This document shows, piece by piece, positions 8,074-15,213 of a DNA stretch of 64,000 nucleotides. The stretch's first letter is position 1; each line of letters opens with the position of its first letter. The translations under genes and the position numbers were made by a program. Location: NCBI RefSeq assembly GCF_008329565.1, contig NZ_NPKT01000006.1, forward strand, positions 124,001 to 188,000, written 5' to 3'. The notes under the pieces are model-generated. The model was not told the DNA's origin. It saw only the letters and a list, made by a program, of their open reading frames with translations, and did not search any database. The stretch is from Mycolicibacterium sp. P1-5. Its GTDB lineage: Bacteria; Actinomycetota; Actinomycetes; Mycobacteriales; Mycobacteriaceae.

Positions 8074-9368
8074 GCTCGATCCACTTCGGTACGTTCGATG
8101 CCGAGCGGTACTGGCGTCCTTCAGGTTTGGCTCAGCTGCCAGCCGTACGCACCGGCGGCGGCACCGCCGTGGCGACCATGGATGAGGTCCTCGCAGCCGG
8201 GTGTGCGCCTGGCGACCTTCTCATCACACGACGGGCATTGCCACCCGCGGTGCGGCAGTCCCTCGGCGAGGCAGGGATCGTTTTCGATCACCTCGCCGCC
8301 GAGAGCGTGCCATCCCCCCTCCCGCGCGCGCTGAATGAGCGAGGCGTGGAACGCCTAATGATCGACAACTTGGCGCTGTCCGAGTCGGCCGCCCGGTACA
8401 ACGATGTCCAGCCGTACGCGGTACTACCGGACACGGTGTCGCTGCTGACGCAATGGGGACGGGCAAGCGACGTGCCGTCCGTCGACGTCGTGGCCCGGGT
8501 GAACTCGAAAACGTGGTCCAACACGCTGGCGCGGACACTGGGCCTGCCCGGCTGCGCCAGTGTGGTGCGATCCGTAAGCGAACTCTGCTCCGCAGCACAA
8601 GAATTCGGCCCCTCGGTGGTGGTGAAAGACCCCTACGGCGTATCCGGCCGTGGTGCGCTGCGCGTCAATTCGCCGGGAGTGCTGCGCGCGGTCCAGCGTG
8701 TCCTGAGCCGCCAGGAGGGCGAGGGGCGCACTGTCGAACTGCTGGTCCAGCCCGAGTTCCCAAAGAAGTGTGACTTCTCCGGCCATCTGCAGGTCAACCG
8801 TGACGGCATGTCGCGATTCCTCGGCGTGCAGGTGATGGTCAATGATGGCTTCCGGCATCTCGGTTCAGGTCCGGCCGGCGCGGAACTGACGGACCTGCTC
8901 GACCGGCACGGGTATCGACACGTACTCGCAGACGTCGGCGCCGCACTCGCCGACGAGGGCTATCACGGGCCGATCGGTGTCGATTCAATGGTGCTCGAAG
9001 ACAACTCCCTCGTGCCGGTGCTGGAGATCAACGCCCGCCGCTCCCTGGGACTGCTGGCGTTGCTGGCGGGGCATCGAGTCGCTCAGACTGGGCTGGCGTG
9101 TCACCTATGGCAACTCGAGCTCACTCTCGGAGCCGACCAGAGTGTCGATGACGTTCTCGCGGCGCTGCGAAAGGCGCGGCTGCTGTACGCCGGCGGGGCA
9201 CGGCCTGGCGTGCTCGTACTGGGAGGGGGTTCGCTGTCGGAGCCGGACGGTCGCCTTTATGGCCTGTCCTACTGTGCGACCGACGATGCGCCGCTGTGGC
9301 AGCACCGGGTGACAGACGCCGTCAAAGGTGCAGGGATGAAACCGCGAGGTGCCGGTGATGACGCTTAA
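8070..9368 (+). CDS. ATP-grasp ligase
   Basis: A 432-residue ATP-grasp protein. Residues 1-140 form a pre-ATP-grasp region. VVVKDPYGVSGRG (residues 183-195) is the Lys-plus-glycine-rich nucleotide loop, and GVDSMV (303-308) with LEINAR (318-323) gives the Mg-binding acidic and Asn residues. About 90 further C-terminal residues include VLVLGGGSL. ATP-grasp ligases make acyl-phosphates and join them to amines or thiols. Next to a free carrier protein the simplest reading is carrier loading (as BtrJ does for BtrI) or amide formation on the tethered substrate. It resembles no housekeeping ATP-grasp enzyme I can name. ATGA overlap with the carrier gene. Confidence 0.85.
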   Translation: MSSIHFGTFDAERYWRPSGLAQLPAVRTGGGTAVATMDEVLAAGCAPGDLLITRRALPPAVRQSLGEAGIVFDHLAAESVPSPLPRALNERGVERLMIDNLALSESAARYNDVQPYAVLPDTVSLLTQWGRASDVPSVDVVARVNSKTWSNTLARTLGLPGCASVVRSVSELCSAAQEFGPSVVVKDPYGVSGRGALRVNSPGVLRAVQRVLSRQEGEGRTVELLVQPEFPKKCDFSGHLQVNRDGMSRFLGVQVMVNDGFRHLGSGPAGAELTDLLDRHGYRHVLADVGAALADEGYHGPIGVDSMVLEDNSLVPVLEINARRSLGLLALLAGHRVAQTGLACHLWQLELTLGADQSVDDVLAALRKARLLYAGGARPGVLVLGGGSLSEPDGRLYGLSYCATDDAPLWQHRVTDAVKGAGMKPRGAGDDA

Positions 9369-10353
9369 CATCGGTTTGATCGGGGCGACGAGGATCGCAG
9401 AGCGTGCGGTTGTGATGCCGAGCGCCCGTTACGGCGACGCCACGATCCGCGCAGTCGCTGCGAGCGACTCCGGAAGGGCGGCCACTTTCGCTGCACGGAA
9501 CCGCATTCCGGTTGTGCACCGCGACTATTCGGCTTTGATCGACGACTCGACGATCAACACGGTGTACATCTCCCTGCACAATTCCGCGCATCACACGTGG
9601 GTGGCGCGCGCGGCGAGCGCAGGCAAGCACGTCATCGTGGAGAAGCCCCTGTGCCTCGACGGCGACGAACTTGCCGCGATCGAGGAAGCGGCGTCTGCAA
9701 CCGGAGTCCGCTTCATTGAAGCGGTCCCGACCATGGGCCACGAATGGCAGGCCGCTGTTCGAGAGATGTTGGCCGACAGCAGCTATGGCGCTCTGCGTTC
9801 CGCACGGACCCGAATTCAGTTCGCCATGCCACCGTCGGAGGGCTATCGATGCCGGCCCGAGCTCGGCGGCGGGATATTCTTCGACGCGTCAAGCTACTGG
9901 CTGCAGGCCGTCCAGGCGGTCTGCGGGCTGGCCGATGCCACCGGGACAGGCCACTCCGACTTCTGCGGTCCCAACGGGGTGGACAGTTCCTTCTCGTCGC
10001 AGCTCACGTGGCCGGACGGCCGTGAGTGGGTCGCCGAATGTAGCTTCGGCGCCAAGCACATCGCTGAACATGAGTTCGTCTTCGACCATGCGATTGCGCG
10101 ACTGCGCCAGTTCCTTCTTCCAATCGCCGGCTCTGCATCGTTGAATCTGGTCGTGCACAGCAACGATGCGGGACGCGTCATTGTGAAGTTCGCGCCGATC
10201 GCCTACTACGCAATCCAGTTCGCGCGCATCCGGGACGTTCTGACAAGCGCGGCGAGTGACCGAGTGAGCGAGGATTCGGCCGCCGAACGTATTCGGATGA
10301 TGGCGGCTATTTTTGCGGATGCCCACATGCGGCGCGGTGAGGCGACCGGATGA
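9358..10353 (+). CDS. Gfo/Idh/MocA family oxidoreductase
   Basis: An NAD(P)-dependent dehydrogenase of 331 residues. The N-terminal Rossmann fold starts with NIGLIGATRIAERA and contains the family hallmark VIVEKPL, with the Lys of the catalytic site. The C-terminal Gfo/Idh beta-sheet domain includes GGGIFFDASSYWL. Family members oxidise or reduce hydroxyls of sugars, inositols and nucleotide sugars. GTG at 9349 is possible, but ATG 9358 has GAGGTG about 6 nt upstream. The start lies inside the ATP-grasp gene (11-nt overlap). In this operon it probably prepares a sugar or polyol unit, alone or with the radical SAM enzyme. Confidence 0.9.
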   Translation: MTLNIGLIGATRIAERAVVMPSARYGDATIRAVAASDSGRAATFAARNRIPVVHRDYSALIDDSTINTVYISLHNSAHHTWVARAASAGKHVIVEKPLCLDGDELAAIEEAASATGVRFIEAVPTMGHEWQAAVREMLADSSYGALRSARTRIQFAMPPSEGYRCRPELGGGIFFDASSYWLQAVQAVCGLADATGTGHSDFCGPNGVDSSFSSQLTWPDGREWVAECSFGAKHIAEHEFVFDHAIARLRQFLLPIAGSASLNLVVHSNDAGRVIVKFAPIAYYAIQFARIRDVLTSAASDRVSEDSAAERIRMMAAIFADAHMRRGEATG

Positions 10354-11414
10354 TCGGTGTCCTCACGTCCGGCGTCGCCCTTGGTGTGCACGTCCCGGGA
10401 CTACTACTGGCCCAGCGCCTGCGGGAGCGGGGAGCCGACTCGGAAGTCTTCGTGCTGGAACGACTGCTTCCCGAGTCGAAGCGCGCGACGACAGCGAAGG
10501 CGAAGTTCGCTTTCCATCGCAACTTTCGCGTTGCGCTCGCCGGGCAGCGGTTGGCGGTCGATCCCTCCGCCGCGGTGACTGAACCGGCACTCGAAGAGCT
10601 GGCCGAGCAGTGGCGAGCGCGAGGTGTGCAGCGGCTCGTCGTGTTGTCCGGGTTCTGGCTGCCTCTTGTCGAGCGATGCGCGATACTGTCCGGACACCGG
10701 CCCGAGGTCGACATCTGCCACCTTGACTCGGTGCTGTCCCCATCCTTCCGCGCGGCCGGCCCGCTACCGCCCCATGTGCGGCAGGTATTGCTCGCTGATT
10801 GGTTGCATACGACCGTGCCATGCACGCTTCCGGTCAGCGCGAGACCGCCCGTACGCTGGAGCGATCGTGACCGCCGACTACTCGTGCATGGTGGTGGCTG
10901 GGGTATGGGCACCTACCGCCAACGGGCTGACGAGCTGCACGACAACGGGTTTGAGTTGGACATCGTGGCCTACGAAGCTTGCGATGTCTCGGCGCGGGCC
11001 GGCGTGCGCTACTTCATGATCGACCCGAGCTGGCATCCCTGGATCGACGACGGCTACCCGCCATTCGCGCGTGTCGATGGCCTTCGTGACCCACACTACG
11101 TCCGAGGCGCCGAGTGCCACGGGTCCTTTGAACTGGCCAGAACCGCGCTTGCGATGGTCAGTAAGCCCGGCGGCGGCACGATGCTCGACTCCGTGTCGTC
11201 GGCAACGCCGCTCGTCCTGCTCGAGCCGTTCGGTGAGCACGAAGCACGCAACGCCGAACTCTGGGAACGCCTGGGATTCGGTATCTCTTTGCAGCGCTGG
11301 CGAGAAGCGAATTTCGCCGTGGAGGTCCTCCAAGAGCTACACGAAACCCTGGTCCGCGAGAAACCTCGCATCCCCGATTACGTGGACATGCTGACTGAGG
11401 AGACATGCCAATGA
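10350..11414 (+). CDS. GT-B-type glycosyltransferase-like protein
   Basis: A 354-residue protein with two Rossmann-like halves. The N-terminus, MIGVLTSGVALGVHVPGLLLAQRL, matches the acceptor-domain start of UGT/MurG-like enzymes. The C-terminal part has the nucleotide-sugar signature SKPGGGTMLDSV (about residues 271-282), then PLVLLEPFGEHEARNAELWERLGFG, the usual P-(x)n-E-x-x-N-A arrangement of GT1/GT28 families. Sugar donor and acceptor cannot be deduced. ATGA overlap with the oxidoreductase. It is probably the glycosylation step of the cluster; a non-catalytic UDP-binding role is less likely. Confidence 0.8.
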   Translation: MIGVLTSGVALGVHVPGLLLAQRLRERGADSEVFVLERLLPESKRATTAKAKFAFHRNFRVALAGQRLAVDPSAAVTEPALEELAEQWRARGVQRLVVLSGFWLPLVERCAILSGHRPEVDICHLDSVLSPSFRAAGPLPPHVRQVLLADWLHTTVPCTLPVSARPPVRWSDRDRRLLVHGGGWGMGTYRQRADELHDNGFELDIVAYEACDVSARAGVRYFMIDPSWHPWIDDGYPPFARVDGLRDPHYVRGAECHGSFELARTALAMVSKPGGGTMLDSVSSATPLVLLEPFGEHEARNAELWERLGFGISLQRWREANFAVEVLQELHETLVREKPRIPDYVDMLTEETCQ

Positions 11415-12481
11415 ACAAGAACCGGATCCGCGTCGGGGTCGTGTACGGCGGTCGCAGCGCCGAGCATGGGGTCTCGTGTGAGACGGCGGCCGGCATCATG
11501 GGCAATCTGGATCCGCGACGCTTCGACGTCGTCGGCTTCGCAATCACGACCGAAGGCACCTGGGTGCAGACCGATGTCGACCTCGACCGACTGGCGATCA
11601 ATGCCGGTCAGCTGCCAAACATTACCGAGTCGTGGGGCACCGTCGTCGGCATCGAAGAAGCGCTGTCATCCGTCGACGTCATATTCCCTTTCGCCGAGGA
11701 CGTCAACATTCAGGGACTCCTCGAGTTGACCGGTGTGCCATATGTCGGTCCCGATGTGTTCGGGAGCGTGGCCGGCGCGGACAAAGAATTCACCAAGACG
11801 CTGCTGGCCGCCGACGGGTTCTCAGTCGCCGAGTTCGTGACCCTGCGCGCTCACGAAGACACGGTGCAGCCCGAACAGCTTGAGCGGCTGGGCCTGCCGC
11901 TGTTCGTCAAACCCGCCCGCGGCGGATCGTCGATCGGCGTACACCGGGTCACGACAACCGACGAGTTACCAGCGGCGATCGCCGATGCTCGCCGCTATGA
12001 CCGCAAAGTGCTCGTCGAAGCAGCGGTACGCGGTCGCGAGCTCTGGTGCGGCCTCCTTGAATTCCTTGACGGCACAGTAAAAGCCAGCGCCGTCGGGGAG
12101 GTCAACATCGACGACGGGCATGGGCGGGAGGACGGCTTCTACGATTTCGCGAAGAAGTACTTCGACGGCGTTTCTCATTTGGATGCGCCAGCCAACATCG
12201 ACGAGGTTCCTCATCTGGTTGTGCCGGCCAACATCGATGACGATGTTTGCGCCGAAGTGCGACGGCTCGCGATCAAGGCTTTCCACGCCACCGAATCCCG
12301 GGGGCTGAGCCGGATCGACTTCTTTCTCACCGACAACGGTGTGATGGTCAACGAGATCAACCCGATCCCGGCGCTGACGACGGTCTCGATGTACCCACTG
12401 GGGTGGGCTGTCTCCGGCGTGGATCATCCGACGCTACTGGCCACGATGGTCGAAACCGCTCTGGCCCGTGGCACCCGCTAG
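11411..12481 (+). CDS. Divergent D-Ala-D-Ala ligase-like ATP-grasp enzyme
   Basis: A 356-residue Ddl-family protein. Conserved parts are GGRSAEHGVS (13-22), the glycine-rich loop KPARGGSSIGV, YDFAKKYF in the omega-loop, SRIDFF, and NEIN with SMYP near the second substrate site. Two departures stand out. The HGxxGEDG loop near the first D-Ala site is shortened to FPFAEDVN, and the usual NTLPGxT reads NPIPALT. A 12-residue in-frame duplication is also present. It is therefore unlikely to be the housekeeping ddl, which mycobacteria carry elsewhere, and more likely makes a specialised amide. ATG 11411 (ATGA overlap, GAGGAGA upstream) is preferred to ATG 11405. The last 48 bp overlap the opposing transporter gene. 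Confidence 0.88.
   Translation: MNKNRIRVGVVYGGRSAEHGVSCETAAGIMGNLDPRRFDVVGFAITTEGTWVQTDVDLDRLAINAGQLPNITESWGTVVGIEEALSSVDVIFPFAEDVNIQGLLELTGVPYVGPDVFGSVAGADKEFTKTLLAADGFSVAEFVTLRAHEDTVQPEQLERLGLPLFVKPARGGSSIGVHRVTTTDELPAAIADARRYDRKVLVEAAVRGRELWCGLLEFLDGTVKASAVGEVNIDDGHGREDGFYDFAKKYFDGVSHLDAPANIDEVPHLVVPANIDDDVCAEVRRLAIKAFHATESRGLSRIDFFLTDNGVMVNEINPIPALTTVSMYPLGWAVSGVDHPTLLATMVETALARGTR
12176..12247 (+). repeat. 36-bp in-frame tandem duplication in the ddl-like gene
   Basis: Two direct 36-bp units, 12176-12211 and 12212-12247, encode HLDAPANIDEVP and HLVVPANIDDDV. The second unit aligns with the LVVPADL-type segment that precedes the metal-binding domain in ordinary Ddl proteins, so the first is the extra copy. 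The units have diverged at several bases, so the duplication is not a very recent error. Confidence 0.8.
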
Positions 12482-15172
12482 CTGTTGGACGCCCCAGTAT
12501 TCGCCGATGTCCTCGAGATTCTTGCCCTTCGTTTCGGGAAGACCCCGAAGTATGCAGATCGCACCGACGATGCTGACCACGGCGTAACTGAGCACGGTCG
12601 CCGGCAATCCGATCGTGGCCAGCAGCAATGGGAAGGTCAGTGTGAAAACGATGGTGAATACGCTGCGCATGCCGTGTGACAGGCTCGTAGCCGGTCCACG
12701 GATCGATTGCGGATACATCTCGGCGACCACGATCTCGCCTACCATGCCCAGCGCCAACGCGAACGTCCCGCCCAACACGACCAGGCAACCGATCTGGCCC
12801 CACCGCACCAGTTCACTGGTGTGGTCCGCGAGCCTCAGCGCGGCGAACCCCACCAGGCCCGCCGCCATCACCAACAGCCCCCCGACCATCAACGGCTTAC
12901 GTCCGACCCGGTCGATGATGGCGATCGACACCACGGTCATCACCAGATTCACCACGCTGAATCCGAGTGTCACGGTGAAAGTGACTGTCCGAGAACCAAA
13001 GCCGATATCAGTCAGGATTGTCGGCGCGTAGAACGCCACCATGTCGATGCCGGAGAACACGAGCACGAACATCATCGTCAGCCCCACCGTCATCGCCGGC
13101 CGATATGTCGGCTGCCACAGCCGCACCCAACCGCCCGGGGTGCCGTGAACGGCCGTCGAACCGGGCCGCACCGCGGTGATCGCCGCCAATTGGCGATCCG
13201 CTTCGCCCTCGCGATCGACTTGAACGCCCACCAGCCTCAGCATCGATCGACGCGCCGCGTTCAACTCACCGGAAGCCACCAGCCAACGCGGCGACTCCGG
13301 TAGCGGCAGCAGGGCCAAGCCGTAGATCACGCTGGGGAGTGCAATGAAGCCGAACATCAACCGCCAGCCCCCGACGGCATCTTTCAGCGCAAGGCCGACG
13401 CAGTACGCCAGGATGCCGCCCACACAGAACGCCAATGCATCGAACGACAGCAACCGACCGCGAATATGGGCTGGCGCGACCTCCGCGACATAGATCCCGG
13501 CGGTGGGCCCGGTGAGGCCGATCGCAACGCCCGCGGCGGCGCGTGCGACCAGCAGCCAGCCCAGCGACGGGGAAAGGGCCGCCCCGAACGCACTTGCGAC
13601 GAACAGTGCCGCCATGGACATCAGGACGTACCGGCGGCCGAATCGATCCGAAAGCGGTCCTGCGACAAACGATCCGACCGCCAAACCCACAATCAAGGCG
13701 CTGGCCAGCGCGCCCTGCTGCAAGGCGTCGAGCTTCCACTCCTCGGTGACGAGGACCAGCGTGACGGCCGTGACACCGAAGTTGTATCCCGTGAGCACGC
13801 CGCCGATCGTGGCCAAAATCGCGACCGCGTAGTGAATGAAGTTGCTCTCCTTGATCTTTGCGGCCTTTGCTTTGAACGCGCGGTCGATCGCCGCCAACGA
13901 ACGCCGCTTCGTCTCCGGTATCCGTTTCCAGAACATCGCCAGGCCCGCCAGCGCAACGCAGGCATAGAACCCCAAAACGATTGGCTCGCCAAAACGGTGA
14001 TCCAGCAGCCGGCCGGTCGGCGACGCCAGGCTATCGAAAAACCAGTGCGAGGCGACCACCACTCCCATGGCCAGACCACGCACATGAATCGGCAGGATCT
14101 CCGAAGCAAGGACCCACGTAACCGGGCCCAGGCCGATCGCGAACGAGACGATGAACACATAAAGGCCCGCCTCGGACAGCAGTTGGGCGCCATCGGAATT
14201 CGAGTGCAGGGCCCCGGCCACACTCATCGCCACGAGGCCGGCCGCAATGCCGGCCAGGCTGGTGAGAAGCAACGGCCGGCGGCCGATTCGATCGATCAGA
14301 ACAAGTGGCACAAAGGTCGCCAGCGTATTGAATATCGCGAACATCAGGCCGTGTCGTCCGCCGAGCCCGAGTGCCTCGCCGAGCTTGAGATGCGGTAGGT
14401 GATACACGATCGCGTTGATGCCGACGAACTGCTGCACCAGGAACAACCCGACACCGGTGACGATCGCGGTCCGCCCGGCCAGGGAGAACACTTGCGCCAG
14501 TTGCGCCGACCGCCTGTCATCTGCCAGCGCGTCGATGCCTTGGATGACTCGGGGGCCGTCGCCGCGGCCCAATCGACCCAGCGCCTTCAATGCCGCTTTC
14601 TGATCGCCTTTGATCGCCAGCCATACCGGCGACTCGACCAGCAGGAGCGCCAACACGCTCAAGGCCAGGCCCGGTACGGCGCCCGCGCCGAGGAGGTACC
14701 GCCAGCCGTCGGGAGTCTGAGCGAACATCTCGTTGCCGACGTACGCCAGCAGGATGCCGACGGTGATCATGAGCTGGAAGACACAGATCGACGAGCCCCG
14801 GCGATTGACGGGCGCGATCTCCGCGATATACAGCGGAGCCGCCATGGAATTGGCGCCGACGGCGATGCCGACCACCAGCCGACCGACGAGCAACACTGTC
14901 GACGATGGCGCGACCGCACTCATGAACGCGCCCATCGTGAACAAGGCGGCGGTGGTCATGATGACATCGCGCCGTCCGACCAGATCGGCGACCCTGCCAG
15001 CCGCCAGGGCACCGATGGCCGCGCCGAGCAGCGTCGCCGTAGTGAGGGGGACCAGATCCACGCTCCCCCACGAGGACGATGCGCTGTGCAGCACGCCCGT
15101 GGACAACACCGCGGTCTCGTAACCGAACAGCAGGCCGCCGAGCGAAGCGATGCCGACCTGAAGACTGCGCAT
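12434..15172 (-). CDS. Tandem fusion of two sugar-porter MFS transporters
   Basis: A single 912-residue frame containing two complete major facilitator sugar-porter modules, about 24 membrane segments. Module 1 (about 1-422) has GRVADLVGRR, the QQFVGINAIVYH signature, ESPVWL, DRIGRR and the closing PETKRRS. A basic linker (423-446) leads to module 2 (447-892) with DRFGRR, PESPRWL, DRVGRK and PETKGKN. In module 2 the QQxxGIN motif has decayed to VFSGIDMVAFY, so the two halves may differ in substrate or one may be regulatory. The gene lies 41 bp downstream of the GH17 glucanase on the same strand, suggesting joint use of glucan oligosaccharides. The protein starts directly in the first membrane helix and no strong RBS is seen, so the start is uncertain. 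Confidence 0.9.
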   Translation of the reverse strand: MRSLQVGIASLGGLLFGYETAVLSTGVLHSASSSWGSVDLVPLTTATLLGAAIGALAAGRVADLVGRRDVIMTTAALFTMGAFMSAVAPSSTVLLVGRLVVGIAVGANSMAAPLYIAEIAPVNRRGSSICVFQLMITVGILLAYVGNEMFAQTPDGWRYLLGAGAVPGLALSVLALLLVESPVWLAIKGDQKAALKALGRLGRGDGPRVIQGIDALADDRRSAQLAQVFSLAGRTAIVTGVGLFLVQQFVGINAIVYHLPHLKLGEALGLGGRHGLMFAIFNTLATFVPLVLIDRIGRRPLLLTSLAGIAAGLVAMSVAGALHSNSDGAQLLSEAGLYVFIVSFAIGLGPVTWVLASEILPIHVRGLAMGVVVASHWFFDSLASPTGRLLDHRFGEPIVLGFYACVALAGLAMFWKRIPETKRRSLAAIDRAFKAKAAKIKESNFIHYAVAILATIGGVLTGYNFGVTAVTLVLVTEEWKLDALQQGALASALIVGLAVGSFVAGPLSDRFGRRYVLMSMAALFVASAFGAALSPSLGWLLVARAAAGVAIGLTGPTAGIYVAEVAPAHIRGRLLSFDALAFCVGGILAYCVGLALKDAVGGWRLMFGFIALPSVIYGLALLPLPESPRWLVASGELNAARRSMLRLVGVQVDREGEADRQLAAITAVRPGSTAVHGTPGGWVRLWQPTYRPAMTVGLTMMFVLVFSGIDMVAFYAPTILTDIGFGSRTVTFTVTLGFSVVNLVMTVVSIAIIDRVGRKPLMVGGLLVMAAGLVGFAALRLADHTSELVRWGQIGCLVVLGGTFALALGMVGEIVVAEMYPQSIRGPATSLSHGMRSVFTIVFTLTFPLLLATIGLPATVLSYAVVSIVGAICILRGLPETKGKNLEDIGEYWGVQQLAGATGQSGFDHRGQ

Positions 15173-15213
15173 CAGGTGGAGGCGGGGTTCAGATCCCTAT
15201 CCATCCTCGATTT

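Noticed and set aside
11411..12481. Reading the Ddl-like gene as the housekeeping D-Ala-D-Ala ligase
   Set aside because: Key loop and NTxPG motifs are changed, it sits in a coupled accessory operon, and mycobacterial ddl lies at a different conserved locus.
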